Shown piece after piece: positions 45,220-56,951 of a stretch of DNA of 64,000 bases. Below the pieces are notes generated by a model. The model was not told the origin of the DNA. It saw nothing but the letters and a program-made list of their open reading frames with translations, and did not search any database. Positions within the stretch are counted from its first letter, which is position 1, and each line of letters begins with the position of its first letter. A program made the position numbers and the translations under genes. This stretch comes from Phenylobacterium zucineum HLK1 (GTDB lineage: Bacteria; Pseudomonadota; Alphaproteobacteria; Caulobacterales; Caulobacteraceae): contig NC_011144.1 of assembly GCF_000017265.1 (NCBI RefSeq), forward strand, positions 3,636,001 to 3,700,000. Reading direction: 5' to 3'.

Positions 45220-46386
45220 GTGGACTTCGAGCTGTCCGAAGAGCACCGCATGCTCAAGGACCTGGTCGCCAGGTTCGTCCGCGACGAGCTCACGCCGCTG
45301 GAGGCCGGAGTCATGGCCCGCGAGGCCGAGGGCAAGGGCGCCTATCTCGCGCCCGAGGAGCACGCCCGGCTGGACGAGGTGTCCCGCCGTCTTGGGCTCT
45401 GGGGCCTGGACGCGCCCGAGGACGTCGGCGGCTCGGACCTGCCGATGGTCGCCATGGTCGGCGTCGAGGAGGAGCTGGGCCGCACCGTCACGCCCTACAC
45501 CCTGCCGCCCGACAGCCCGAACCTGCGCATGCTGATGGCCACCGTCGACGAGCGCCAGCGGGCGGCCTACCTCGCGCCCTACGTGGCCGGCAAGACGGTC
45601 TCGGCGATCGGCATCTCCGAGCCCGGCGCCGGCTCGGACCCGGCGGCCATGACCACCCGCGCCGTGCGCGACGGGGACGACTGGGTGATCGACGGCCGGA
45701 AGATCTGGATCAGCCGCGCCGACCACGCCGACTTCACCATCCTGATGGCGGTCACCGACAAGGAGAAGGGCGCCCGCGGGGGCGTCTCGGCCTTCCTCGT
45801 CGACAAGGGGACTCCCGGCTTCAACGTCCTGCGCCGGATCCCCATGCTGGGCGGACAGTATACCTACGAGATCGCCCTGGAGGGCTGCCGGGTCGAGGGC
45901 TGGAAGCTGCTGGGCCAGGAGGGCGCAGGCTTCGCGCCCATGCAGACGCGGCTGGGGACCCGGCGCATCCAGATGGCCGCCTGGTCGGTCGGCATGGCGC
46001 AGCGGGCGCTGGACATGGTCGTGGACTATGCGCCCCAGCGGAAGACCTTCGGCGTCCCGCTGTCCGAGCGCCAGGCCATCCAGTGGTGGGTGGCCGAGGC
46101 CGCGACGAAGATCCACGCCGCGCGGCTGATGACCTACGACTGCGCCTGGAAGCTGGACCAGGGCCGCGACGTCCGCTCCGAGATCAGCATGATCAAGTGG
46201 TATGCGACCGAGATGGCCTATGAGACGGTCGACCGCGCCATGCAGGCGTTCGGCGCCATGGGCATGACCAAGGAGCTGCCCCTGCAGCTGATGCAGGCCA
46301 AGCTCCGCACCATGCGGATCTACGACGGGCCCACGGAAGTCCACAAATGGGTGGTGGCCCGAAACCTCCTGGGGACGAGAAGATGA
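45220..46386 (+). CDS. acyl-CoA dehydrogenase
   Basis: A 388-residue flavin-dependent acyl-CoA dehydrogenase: GISEPGAGSDPAAM and IDGRKIWIS form the FAD/substrate region, and MQAFGAMGMTKELPLQLM plus IYDGPTEVHKWVVARNLL the C-terminal signature. The usual catalytic Glu would be in the YDGPTEVH stretch. It desaturates acyl-CoA to the 2-enoyl form. Start GTG 45220 with GGGGGAGG. It overlaps the enoyl-CoA hydratase gene by ATGA. Confidence 0.92.
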   Translation: MDFELSEEHRMLKDLVARFVRDELTPLEAGVMAREAEGKGAYLAPEEHARLDEVSRRLGLWGLDAPEDVGGSDLPMVAMVGVEEELGRTVTPYTLPPDSPNLRMLMATVDERQRAAYLAPYVAGKTVSAIGISEPGAGSDPAAMTTRAVRDGDDWVIDGRKIWISRADHADFTILMAVTDKEKGARGGVSAFLVDKGTPGFNVLRRIPMLGGQYTYEIALEGCRVEGWKLLGQEGAGFAPMQTRLGTRRIQMAAWSVGMAQRALDMVVDYAPQRKTFGVPLSERQAIQWWVAEAATKIHAARLMTYDCAWKLDQGRDVRSEISMIKWYATEMAYETVDRAMQAFGAMGMTKELPLQLMQAKLRTMRIYDGPTEVHKWVVARNLLGTRR

Positions 46387-47165
46387 AATCGGCTTTCGGC
46401 GACCACGTGACCGTGGCGATGGACGGACACGTGGCGGTGGTCACCCTGGACCGGGCCCCGCACAACTTCGTCTCGGTGGAGTTCATGCGCGACCTGGCCG
46501 ACGCCATGGACGCGATCGACAACAACGACACGGCCCGGGCCATTGTGCTGCAGACCGAGGGCCGGACGTTCTGCGGCGGGGCGGACTTCTCCTCGCCCGA
46601 CGACAAGGTGGCCTCGGGCATGGACGGGGTGCAGGCGCTCTACGCCCAGGCGGTGCGGCTGTTCTCGGTGGAGACCCCGATCGTCGCGGCCGTGCAAGGC
46701 GCGGCGGTGGGCGCGGGCCTGGGCCTGGCGCTGACGGCCGACTTCCGCGTCGCCGCGCCCGAGGCGCGGTTCGTGGCCAACTTCGTCAAGCTGGCGTTCC
46801 ATCCCGGCTTCGGCCTCACCCACACCCTCCCGCGGGTGATCGGCCAGCAGCGCGCCAGCCTGATGTTCCTGACCGGCCGGCGGATCAAGGCCGAGGAGGC
46901 GCTGGCCTGGGGCCTGGTGGACGAACTGGTCCCGGCCGAGGAGGTGCGCGCCGCCGCCCTGCGGCTCGCCCACGAGATCGCCGAGAACGCGCCCCTGGCG
47001 GTCGTCTCCACGCGCAAGACCCTGCGCGCCGACCTCGCCGCCGCAGTGAAGGCCCAGACGGCGCACGAGCACCAGGAGCAGGCGCTGCTGCGCCAGACCG
47101 AGGACTTCAAGGAAGGCGTCCGCGCCGTCGCCGAGCGCCGCCCGGGGAACTGGGTCGGCCGCTGA
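46383..47165 (+). CDS. enoyl-CoA hydratase/isomerase
   Basis: A 260-residue crotonase. The oxyanion-hole segments TFCGGADFSS and QGAAVGAGLGLALTADFRVA are present, but the pair of catalytic glutamates of canonical hydratases is not obvious (FVKLAFHPGFGLTHTL), so it could be an isomerase or other crotonase reaction. ATG 46383 overlaps the acyl-CoA dehydrogenase stop. It supplies the hydration step of this cluster. Confidence 0.88.
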   Translation: MKSAFGDHVTVAMDGHVAVVTLDRAPHNFVSVEFMRDLADAMDAIDNNDTARAIVLQTEGRTFCGGADFSSPDDKVASGMDGVQALYAQAVRLFSVETPIVAAVQGAAVGAGLGLALTADFRVAAPEARFVANFVKLAFHPGFGLTHTLPRVIGQQRASLMFLTGRRIKAEEALAWGLVDELVPAEEVRAAALRLAHEIAENAPLAVVSTRKTLRADLAAAVKAQTAHEHQEQALLRQTEDFKEGVRAVAERRPGNWVGR

Positions 47166-47168
47166 GGC

Positions 47169-47429
47169 TCAGCCCAGGTTGAACCGCTCGCCGGCGGCGC
47201 GTTCGCACTCGGCGGCGAGCTCCTTGAACAGCAGCGACAGGATCACCAGCGCCCTGCCCTCCACGTCGGCCGCCTCGGCGCCCGGATGCCAGTCCACGGC
47301 CATGTCGAAGGCCAGTTCGGGGATCATGGCGTTGCGGCCCAGGACGCTGACCACGGCCGAGCCGGGCTCGCCCGGGCGGGCGCGGGCGGTGACCACCCAG
47401 CGGAGCTGTTCGTTGGCCCGGTCGGCCAC
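47169..47429 (-). CDS. uncharacterised small protein following eda
   Basis: An 86-residue protein of no recognised family, with an N-terminal beta-rich part (RWVVTARARPGEPGSAVVSVLG) and a C-terminal helix ending ECERAAGERFNLG. GTG 47429 is used; GGAGG precedes it and spans the eda stop region, and the gap to the eda stop is 2 bases. It is the last gene of the Entner-Doudoroff operon and converges on the hydratase gene with 3 bases between them. Confidence 0.6.
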   Translation of the reverse strand: MADRANEQLRWVVTARARPGEPGSAVVSVLGRNAMIPELAFDMAVDWHPGAEAADVEGRALVILSLLFKELAAECERAAGERFNLG

Positions 47430-47431
47430 CC

Positions 47432-48067
47432 CTAGCCCTCCACCGGCGCCGGGGCGCGGGGCGCCAGGGCCGCGGCTTCCCGGGCGAGCGCGGTGATCCG
47501 GTCCCAGTCGCCGGCGCGGACCGCGTCGGCCGGGGCCACCCAGCTGCCGCCGACGCAGATCACGTTCGGCAGGGCCAGGTACTCGGCGGCGTTCTTCGCG
47601 CCGACCCCGCCGGTGGGGCAGAACTTCGCCTGCTGGAAGGGACTCTGGTAGGCCTTCAGGGCGTCGACCCCCCCGACGATGTTCGCCGGGAAGAGCTTGA
47701 AGTGCGTAAAGCCGGCCGCGAGGCCCGCCATCAGTTCGGTGGCCGTGGCGACGCCGGGCAGCAGCGGCGCAGGGCCGTCGGGGCCCTCGCCCTCGATCAG
47801 GCCCGGGCTGACCACGAACTTCGCGCCCGCCTCGGCCGCGGCGCGGCGCATCTGACGGTTCAGCACGGTGCCGGCGCCGACGATGGCGCCCTCGATCCCG
47901 GACATGGCGCGGATGCAGTCCAGGGCCACGGGCGTGCGGAGCGTGACCTCCAGCACCGGAAGGCCGCCCGCCACCAGCGCCCGGCCGAGGGGCACGGCGT
48001 GGGCCACGTCGTCCACCACCAGCACCGGGATGACGGGCGCGCGGGTCAGGATGTCGGGCAGGGTCAT
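47432..48067 (-). CDS. eda: 2-keto-3-deoxy-6-phosphogluconate aldolase
   Basis: A 211-residue class I aldolase that splits KDPG to pyruvate and glyceraldehyde 3-phosphate. The catalytic Glu is in EVTLRTP, and the Schiff-base Lys in THFKLFPA. The phosphate loop CPTGGVG is intact. ATG 48067 overlaps the glk stop (ATGA). It is the fifth gene of the pyk-pgl-edd-glk-eda operon. Confidence 0.95.
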   Translation of the reverse strand: MTLPDILTRAPVIPVLVVDDVAHAVPLGRALVAGGLPVLEVTLRTPVALDCIRAMSGIEGAIVGAGTVLNRQMRRAAAEAGAKFVVSPGLIEGEGPDGPAPLLPGVATATELMAGLAAGFTHFKLFPANIVGGVDALKAYQSPFQQAKFCPTGGVGAKNAAEYLALPNVICVGGSWVAPADAVRAGDWDRITALAREAAALAPRAPAPVEG

Positions 48068-49034
48068 AGACGCTCCATCTGCTCAAGTTCGCGCGCGGCG
48101 CCGACGATGGCCGGATAGGGATGCAGCACGAGATAGGTCGGGACGCCGCGAACATAGTCCGAGAGGCGGCCCTTGTCCTCGAAGCGGGCGCGGAAGGGGC
48201 CGGCGGCCAGCCGGTCGGCCATGCGCGGGGCGATGCCGCCCGAGACATAGACCCCGCCGCGGGCCCCGAAGCTGAGCGCGAGGTCGCCGGCCACCGAGCC
48301 CAGGATGCCGGCGAACCGGTCCAGCGCCGCGCCGGCCAGGGGATCGCCCGCCAGCCCCTCGGTCATCACCGCCGGCGGGTCGGCGAGCGGCGCGGGACGG
48401 CCCTCGATGTCCGCCAGCCCCTGGTAGATGTCGAACAGCCCCTGCCCCGACAGCAGCCGCTCGATCGAGACCCGGCCGTAGCGCGCCTTCAGCCGGCGCC
48501 AGAGCTCGACCTCGATCTCGTCGGTGGGGGCGAAGGCGGCGTGGCCGCCCTCGGTCGCCACGGCCACGTCGCCGCGCTCGCTGCGCGCCACGCCCGCCAC
48601 GCCGAAGCCCGTGCCCGCGCCCAGGACCACCACCGGACAGTCGTAGGCGCCGCGGCCGAGGTCGGGACCGATGGCCCGCAGGTCGCCCGCGTCCAGCCGC
48701 GGGCACGCCAGCGCCTGGGCCGCGAAGTCGTTGATCAGCTTGACCGCCTCGAACTCGAAGTGGGCCAGGAGGTCGCCCTCGGTGACGTGCCAGTCGAGGT
48801 TGGTGAACTCGATCTCGCCGTCGAGCACCGGCCCGGCCACCGCGATCACCGCCCGGGGCGGCCGCCGCTTCCCCGCAGTGGTCTGGATGTACTCGGCGAC
48901 GATGTCGGTGAGGCTGCCGTACTCGCGCGACTCGAAGGTGCGCGGGTTGCGGATGCGCCCTTCGACGTCCACCAGGGCGAAGCGGGCGTGGGTGCCGCCG
49001 ACGTCGCCCACCAGGCCTGCGTACTGCGGCTTCA

Positions 49035-49035
<1 letters not shown>
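48064..49035 (-). CDS. glk: glucokinase
   Basis: A 323-residue glucokinase of the bacterial Glk family: the ATP motif [13 protein letters not shown] at the N-terminus, the catalytic region NDFAAQAL, and the [11 protein letters not shown] sugar-binding signature. It phosphorylates glucose to feed zwf. The edd stop overlaps the glk start by one base (TGATG) and the glk stop overlaps eda. Confidence 0.94.
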
Positions 49036-50849
<1,814 letters not shown>

Positions 50850-50868
50850 GGGCGCGTCCTTTGCGGGG

Positions 50869-51525
50869 CTAGTGGGTGGGCGACCAGAAGATTCGCACCG
50901 GCGCCGCCGAGCCCGCGAGCAGCCGCCCCACGGGCAGATCCTCGCCGGCCTGGGCGCGCCGGATCACCTCGCGCTTAGCGTCCCCCGCGATCAAGAGGAA
51001 GACGCTGCGAGCCTGGGTCAGGGCAGACATCGTCAGACTGACACGGGCGGTCGGCGGCTTGCCGAGCCCTTCCGGCACATCGACGAGATGCTCCTTCGTG
51101 GAGAGCGCATGGGCAAGCCCCGGATCGCCCGGGATCAGCGACGCGACATGGCCATCCTCGCCCATCCCCAGCAGGACCGCATCGAACGGAAGCAGGGCCC
51201 GGATCGCCGCCGGATCGGGCCTTGGCCAGAGCGGCAGCAGGTGCGCCTTGGCCGCCTCGCCGACCAGCAGCCGTTCGCGGACCTGCCGGGCGTTGGAGTC
51301 GGGCGACGAAGCCTCCACGCAGCGCTCGTCCGACAGCGTGACGACCACCCGCGCCCAGTCCAGCCTGGCCTTGGCCAGCCGGTCGTAGACGGGGCCCGGC
51401 GAGCGGCCGCCGGTAGCCACCAGCCCCGCCCGTCCGCGGGTCTTCAGGGCCTCGGACAGGCAGGCGGCGACGGCGTGCGCGCAGGCCTCGCCCAGGGCGT
51501 CGGCGGAGGAATAGGTTTCCAGCAT
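50869..51525 (-). CDS. pgl: 6-phosphogluconolactonase
   Basis: A 218-residue lactonase hydrolysing 6-phosphogluconolactone: [16 protein letters not shown] and [18 protein letters not shown] are the family motifs, with the catalytic region in the latter. ATG 51525 (MLETYSS) is favoured by AAGGTGG; GTG 51534 is an alternative. It lies 36 bases downstream of pyk and 19 upstream of edd. Confidence 0.93.
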   Translation of the reverse strand: MLETYSSADALGEACAHAVAACLSEALKTRGRAGLVATGGRSPGPVYDRLAKARLDWARVVVTLSDERCVEASSPDSNARQVRERLLVGEAAKAHLLPLWPRPDPAAIRALLPFDAVLLGMGEDGHVASLIPGDPGLAHALSTKEHLVDVPEGLGKPPTARVSLTMSALTQARSVFLLIAGDAKREVIRRAQAGEDLPVGRLLAGSAAPVRIFWSPTH

Positions 51526-51561
51526 CCAGGCCACCTTAACGCGCCGCGCGGCGGATGGCGC

Positions 51562-52974
51562 CTAGCGCCGAGGGGTGTGCGCCAGCCGCAGGATATTGGC
51601 CGCGCCCGGCGCGCCCATCGGCAGGCCGGCCAGGATCAGGATCCGCTGGGCGGGGCCGGCCAAGCCCGCGGCCATGGCCTCGTGGCAGGCGAGCTTGGGG
51701 ATGTCCTCGGGGTCGCGGATGTCGGCCACCACGCGCGCCTCGACGCCCCACGCCAGGGCGAGCCGGCGGGCGGTGGCGAGCCGGGGTGTCAGCGCCAGCG
51801 TCGGCTGCACCGGCCGCTCGCGCCCGAGCCGCAGCGCCGTCTGGCCGGTGAGGGTGAAGGCGGCCACGCAGGCGGCCGAGGCCGTCTCGGCGGCGTGGAA
51901 GGCGGCCGAGACGAGGGCGTCGGCGTCGCCCACCTCGTGCTGGGCGCGCATCAGCTCGGACCAGCGCGGGTCCTGCTCCACCCGGGTGATGATGCGGTCC
52001 ATGATCGAGACCGCCTCGAGCGGATAGTCGCCCGCCGCCGTCTCGGCCGAGAGCATCACCGCGTCGGCGCCCTCGTAGACCGCGCCGGCCACGTCCGAGG
52101 CCTCGGCGCGGGTCGGGGTCGGCGAGTGGATCATCGACTCCAGCATCTGGGTGGCCACGATCACCGGGATGCCGCGCATCCGGGCGGCGCGGATGAGCTG
52201 CTTCTGGGCGACCGGCACCTCCTCGGGCGCGAGCTCGACGCCGAGATCTCCGCGGGCGACCATCACCGCCTCGGAGAGGTCGAGGATCTCGTCGAGCGCG
52301 TTGAGGGCGGCCGGCTTCTCGATCTTGGCAAGAACCCCGGCCCGGCCGGCCACGATCTGGCGCAGCTCCGCCATGTCGGACGCCCGCTGGACGAACGACA
52401 GCGCCACCCAGTCGACGCCCTCCTGCAGGGCGAACGCCAGGTCCTTGCGGTCCTTCTCGGTGAGCGCGGGAATGGGGATGGCCGAGCCCGGCAGGTTCAG
52501 CCCCTTGTGGTCCGAGAGCTGCTCGCCGGCCTCGACGACGGTGTCGGCCCAGTCGGGGCCGTGCTTGACCACCCGCAGCCGGACCTTGCCGTCGTCCAGC
52601 AGGACCACGGCCCCCTCGCGGATGGCGGCGAACACCTCGGGGTGGGGCACGCCGACCCGCTCCGAGTCCCCCGGCGTCTTGTCCATGTCGATGCGGAAGC
52701 GCTGGCCCGCCTTCAGCGGCGCCGAACGCTCGGCGAACCGGCCGAGGCGCAGCTTGGGCCCCTGCAGGTCGGCGAGGACGGCGATGGGGCGACCGACCGC
52801 CTGCTCGGCCTTGCGCACGTTTTGGATCGTGCGCGCATGGTCGGCGTGGGTCCCGTGGCTGAAGTTCACCCGGAACACGTCGGCGCCGGCCAGGGCGAGC
52901 TCGCGCACCTTGTCGAGGTCGCGGCTGGCGGGGCCAAGGGTCGCGACGATGCGCGCGCGGCGGGCTCGGATCAT
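51562..52974 (-). CDS. pyk: pyruvate kinase
   Basis: A 470-residue pyruvate kinase: RARIVATLGPASRD, FRVNFSHG, the active-site lysine loop LAKIEKPAALN, VARGDLGVEL and TQMLESMIHSPTPTRAEASDVA are complete. It forms pyruvate and ATP from phosphoenolpyruvate. ATG 52974 (MIRARRAR) has GGAAG close by; 27 upstream in-frame codons do not resemble the family. It opens the Entner-Doudoroff operon, an uncommon position. Confidence 0.94.
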   Translation of the reverse strand: MIRARRARIVATLGPASRDLDKVRELALAGADVFRVNFSHGTHADHARTIQNVRKAEQAVGRPIAVLADLQGPKLRLGRFAERSAPLKAGQRFRIDMDKTPGDSERVGVPHPEVFAAIREGAVVLLDDGKVRLRVVKHGPDWADTVVEAGEQLSDHKGLNLPGSAIPIPALTEKDRKDLAFALQEGVDWVALSFVQRASDMAELRQIVAGRAGVLAKIEKPAALNALDEILDLSEAVMVARGDLGVELAPEEVPVAQKQLIRAARMRGIPVIVATQMLESMIHSPTPTRAEASDVAGAVYEGADAVMLSAETAAGDYPLEAVSIMDRIITRVEQDPRWSELMRAQHEVGDADALVSAAFHAAETASAACVAAFTLTGQTALRLGRERPVQPTLALTPRLATARRLALAWGVEARVVADIRDPEDIPKLACHEAMAAGLAGPAQRILILAGLPMGAPGAANILRLAHTPRR

Positions 52975-53113
52975 AATCTTCCGTCGGTCTTCCTGGGAGC
53001 GGGCTCTGACGAACGCGCAAGCGAGTCGCGAGCTTCCGGCGCCAAAGTTATCCAATCACGTTTAACTCACGTCGAGCGGAAACGGGGGGCTATGACGTGA
53101 CCGCGCCCGCAGC

Positions 53114-55018
53114 ATGGAGATACGCCTGTTGAGCCAGACGCTTGACCTGTTCCCGATCGGCAACTGCGCCGCCAGCGCCCTCATCGACCGGACCGGCCGC
53201 TACATCTGGGCCTGCGTTCCCCGGGTGGACGGAGACCCGGTGTTCTGCGCCCTGCTGGACGGCCGCGATCCGGCGGCGGAGAAGGCGCAGGGCCTGTGGG
53301 CGATCGACGTGGAGGGCGCCGCCGAGATCACCCAGGCCTATCTGCGCAACACCCCCATACTCCGGACCGAGATCCGCACCGCCGACGGCGCTGCGGTGGA
53401 GATCATCGACTTCTGCCCCCGCTACCGCCACCTGGGCCGGCAGTACCGGCCGATGGCCTTCGTGCGGATCGTGCGTCCGCTCGCCGGCGCGCCGCGCATC
53501 CGCGTGCGGCTGAGCCCGATGATGAACTACGGCGAGCGGGCCTGCTACCAGACCGCCGGCTCGAACCACATCCGCTTCGTCGGCGAGGTCATGACCCTGC
53601 GCCTGACCACCGACTGCCCGGTCAGCCACGTGCAGGAGGCGCGCACCTTCCGGCTGGAGGAGCCGCTGGGCTTCTTCCTCGGACCGGACGAGGGCCTCGA
53701 CGCCGACGTCGCCACCGTCACCGAGCGGATGCTGCGCGAGACCACCGAGTACTGGCGGCGCTGGGTGCGCACCCTGTCCGTGCCGCTGCAGTGGCAGGAG
53801 GCGGTGATCCGCGCGGCCATCACGCTCAAGCTGTGCACCTACGAGGAGACCGGGGCCATCGTCGCGGCCCTCACCACCTCGGTCCCGGAGCACGCCGCCG
53901 ACGACGGCGCCGGCCGCAACTGGGACTACCGGTACTGTTGGCTGCGCGACGCCTACTACGTCGTCCAGGCCCTCAACCGGCTGGGCGCGGCCGACATCCT
54001 GGAGAACTACCTGGGCTACCTGCGCAACATCGTCGACCAGGCCGGCCGCGGCTCGATCGAGGGCGGTCCGAACGGAAACGGCCAGCCGGCCCTGCCGGGG
54101 CTCGGGCCCTGCGGCGTCGACCGGGGCCGCGCCGGCCACGTGCAGCCCGTCTACGGCGTCGGCATGGAGCCGGTGCTGACCGAGTGGATCGCGCCCCACC
54201 TGCGCGGCTATCGCGGCATAGGGCCCGTGCGGGTGGGCAACCAGGCGCACGAGCACATGCAGCACGACGTCTACGGCCAGATCATCCTGTCCACCGTGCA
54301 GGCGTTCTTCGACGAGCGGCTGCTGCGCCCCGCCACGGTGGACGACTTCTGCGCCCTGGAGCCGATCGCCGAGCGGGCCTTCGAGCTGCACGACAAGCCG
54401 GACGCCAGCCTCTGGGAGTTCCGCGGCCGCGAGGCGGTGCACACCTACTCGTCGGTCATGTGCTGGGCCGCGTGCGACCGGCTGGGCAACGCCGCGGTCA
54501 AGCTGGGCCTGACCGAGCGGGCGGCCTATTGGAACGACCGGGCCGCCAGGATCCGCGCCACCATCGAGGCGCGGGCCTGGAACGAGGCCGAGGGCCGCTT
54601 CGCCGCCACCTTCGACGGCGACGAGCTGGACGCCTCGCTGCTGCAGCTCGTGGACGTGCGGTTCGCGTCGCCGGACGACCCACGCATGCAGGCCACCATG
54701 GCGGCCGTCGAGCACGGCCTGCGCCGCGGCCCGTTCATGCTGCGCTACGCCATCGCCGACGACTTCGGCGTGCCCAAGACCGCGTTCAACTTCTGCACCT
54801 TCTGGCTGATCGAGGCCCTGCACCTGTCGGGCCGCAGCGACGAGGCGCGCGCGCTGTTCGAGGAGATGCTGGAGCGCCGGACGGCCGCGGGCCTGCTGTC
54901 GGAGGACATCTCGTTCACCGGCGACGAGCTGTGGGGGAACTACCCCCAGACCTACTCGCTGGTCGGGCTGATCAACTGCGCCATGCTGCTGTCCGAGCCC
55001 TGGTCGAGCGTCCGGTAG
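53114..55018 (+). CDS. glycoside hydrolase family 15 protein (trehalase/glucoamylase-like)
   Basis: A 634-residue GH15 enzyme with an N-terminal beta-sandwich (LFPIGNCAASALIDRTGRY) and a C-terminal (alpha/alpha)6 barrel holding RNWDYRYCWLRDAYY, the acid residue in SLWEFRG and the base in GLLSED. Family members include glucoamylases and trehalases; the downstream otsB-otsA genes favour a trehalose link. TTG 53129 with GGAGA upstream is an alternative start. It is divergent from pyk and has no signal peptide, so the substrate is cytoplasmic. Confidence 0.88.
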   Translation: MEIRLLSQTLDLFPIGNCAASALIDRTGRYIWACVPRVDGDPVFCALLDGRDPAAEKAQGLWAIDVEGAAEITQAYLRNTPILRTEIRTADGAAVEIIDFCPRYRHLGRQYRPMAFVRIVRPLAGAPRIRVRLSPMMNYGERACYQTAGSNHIRFVGEVMTLRLTTDCPVSHVQEARTFRLEEPLGFFLGPDEGLDADVATVTERMLRETTEYWRRWVRTLSVPLQWQEAVIRAAITLKLCTYEETGAIVAALTTSVPEHAADDGAGRNWDYRYCWLRDAYYVVQALNRLGAADILENYLGYLRNIVDQAGRGSIEGGPNGNGQPALPGLGPCGVDRGRAGHVQPVYGVGMEPVLTEWIAPHLRGYRGIGPVRVGNQAHEHMQHDVYGQIILSTVQAFFDERLLRPATVDDFCALEPIAERAFELHDKPDASLWEFRGREAVHTYSSVMCWAACDRLGNAAVKLGLTERAAYWNDRAARIRATIEARAWNEAEGRFAATFDGDELDASLLQLVDVRFASPDDPRMQATMAAVEHGLRRGPFMLRYAIADDFGVPKTAFNFCTFWLIEALHLSGRSDEARALFEEMLERRTAAGLLSEDISFTGDELWGNYPQTYSLVGLINCAMLLSEPWSSVR

Positions 55019-55074
55019 GACCGAGCCGAGACCCCCTCCCGGGAACCTTCGCCGTCGTCGCGGGTAGTTCCGGC

Positions 55075-55320
55075 ATGACCGACGAGACCAAGCTGCGCGA
55101 GGCGCTGCAGGCCGCCAACGCGCTGATCGGCCGGCTGCAGGAGCTGGTCGCCGACAGGCTGTCGCAGAAGGGCGAGTTCGACGAGGCGCGCGCCTTCTAC
55201 GACGTGGTCGAGATCCTGGAGACCTCGCAGGAGATCTCCAAGGTGCGGATGGCGCTGGACGACGACCCGTTCCGTTTCGGCGACCCGACGCCCGCGGCGG
55301 CGGGAGACAACACGGGCTAG
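55075..55320 (+). CDS. small helical protein of unknown function
   Basis: An 81-residue, acidic, mostly helical protein (KLREALQAANALIGRLQELVADRL) with a C-terminal Pro/Gly tail. No family is recognised. ATG 55075 lies 56 bases after the GH15 stop on the same strand; its stop converges on zwf with 13 bases between them. Confidence 0.55.
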   Translation: MTDETKLREALQAANALIGRLQELVADRLSQKGEFDEARAFYDVVEILETSQEISKVRMALDDDPFRFGDPTPAAAGDNTG

Positions 55321-55333
55321 AGCGAAGACGCGG

Positions 55334-56797
55334 CTAGTCCGACCAGGCCCGCCCGACGCGCTCGATGAGCGCGAAGGCGCCCGGCGGTCCCCAGGAGCCG
55401 GCCGGATAGGTCTTGGGCGCCATCCCGGCGTCGGCCCAGGATTGCGCCACCCCGTCCACCCACTTCCACGCCTCCTCCACCTCGTCGCGGCGGACGAACA
55501 GGGTGGAGTTGCCGTGGATCACGTCCAGCAGCAGCCGCTCGTAGGCGATCCGCCGGCGTGCGCCGGGCCCCGAGTAGGCCCGCAGCAGCGACAGCGACAG
55601 GGGCAGGGACTGCAGGCGCATGCCGCCCTGACTGATCCCCGGCGCCTTGTTCATCAGCAGCAGCTCGATGTCCTCGTCCGGCTGCAGGTCGATGACCAGG
55701 CGGTTGGCCACCAGGTCGTGCCGGCTGTCCTCGCCGAAGATGGAGTGCGGCACGCATTTGAACTGGATCGCGATCTGGGTGCGCCGCTCGGGCAGGCGCT
55801 TGCCGGTGCGCAGGAAGAACGGCACGCCGGCCCAGCGCCAGTTGTCGATGTCGGCCCGCAGCGCCACGAAGGTCTCGGTCCCGCTGGGCTGGCCCCGCTC
55901 GGCCTCGTAGGCCTGGGCCGCAGCCCCGCCGACCACCCCGCCGGCGTACTGGCCGCGGATCGAGGCGTTCTGGGCGTCGGCGCGGGTGAAGGGCCGCAGG
56001 CTCTTCAGCACCTTCACCTTCTCGTTGCGGACCGAGTCCGGCTCCATGTCGGTGGGCGGCTCCATGGCCACCAGGCAGAGGAGCTGCAGCATGTGGTTCT
56101 GCAGCATGTCGCGCAGGGCGCCGTACTCGTCGTAGTAGGGCCAGCGGTCGCCGACCCCTTCCGTCTCGGCTACGGTGATCTGCACGTGGTCGATGAGCTG
56201 GTTGTTCCAGAGCGGCTCGAACAGCGTGTTGGCGAACCGCAGGGCGATCAGGTTCTGGACCGTCTCCTTGCCGAGGTAGTGGTCGATGCGGAAGATCCGG
56301 TCCTCCTCGAAGACCTCGCCCACGGCGGCGTTGATCACCCGCGAGCTCTGAAGGTCCCGGCCGATCGGCTTTTCGAGCACGATGCGGGTCCCCTCGCCCG
56401 CCAGGCCGGCGCCCGCCAGGGCCGCGCAGACGCGCCCGTAGAGGCTGGGCGAGAGGGCCAGGTAGAAGATCGGCCGGCGGGCCTCGCCCAGGGCCTCCTT
56501 CAGCGCCGCCGCGCCCTCGGCATGGGTGGCGTCGGCGGCCACATAGTCCAGCCGCTCGGCGAACCGGCGCCAGGCCGCTTCGTCCAGCCCCTCGGCGCGA
56601 GCCTTGAGGGCGGCGTGGACCTCGTCGCGGAACGCCTCGCGGCTCATCTCCTGGCGCGCCGTGGCCACGACCCGGAAGCCGTCCGGCAGGAAGCCGTCGG
56701 CGTCGAGGAAGTAGAGCGAGGGCAGGAGCATCCGCCGCGCGAGGTCCCCCGTGCCGCCGAACAGCACGATCGCATCGGCCTGTGGCGTCTCTGCCAT
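55334..56797 (-). CDS. zwf: glucose-6-phosphate 1-dehydrogenase
   Basis: A 487-residue NADP-linked dehydrogenase. The coenzyme motif GGTGDLARRML and the substrate signature RIDHYLGKETVQNL are intact. It starts the Entner-Doudoroff and pentose phosphate routes. ATG 56797 (MAETPQADAIVLFGG) has GAAGGAAA before it; 22 upstream codons are rejected. It is not adjacent to pgl-edd-glk: the GH15 gene on the opposite strand lies between. It is divergent from otsB by 154 bases. Confidence 0.95.
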   Translation of the reverse strand: MAETPQADAIVLFGGTGDLARRMLLPSLYFLDADGFLPDGFRVVATARQEMSREAFRDEVHAALKARAEGLDEAAWRRFAERLDYVAADATHAEGAAALKEALGEARRPIFYLALSPSLYGRVCAALAGAGLAGEGTRIVLEKPIGRDLQSSRVINAAVGEVFEEDRIFRIDHYLGKETVQNLIALRFANTLFEPLWNNQLIDHVQITVAETEGVGDRWPYYDEYGALRDMLQNHMLQLLCLVAMEPPTDMEPDSVRNEKVKVLKSLRPFTRADAQNASIRGQYAGGVVGGAAAQAYEAERGQPSGTETFVALRADIDNWRWAGVPFFLRTGKRLPERRTQIAIQFKCVPHSIFGEDSRHDLVANRLVIDLQPDEDIELLLMNKAPGISQGGMRLQSLPLSLSLLRAYSGPGARRRIAYERLLLDVIHGNSTLFVRRDEVEEAWKWVDGVAQSWADAGMAPKTYPAGSWGPPGAFALIERVGRAWSD

Positions 56798-56951
56798 CTG
56801 GTTTCCTTCGGTTAGACTGCGCGCGGAGCCGGGAAGGCAGCGCGAAGGGCGCCCTTGCGTCAAGGCCTAGCCGCCGCCCTCGCTACAGCCAAGCTCGGAT
56901 CGAATATGTGCCCCCGAGCGTTAAGCAGCGGCCTGGGGGTTGGGATCCTGC

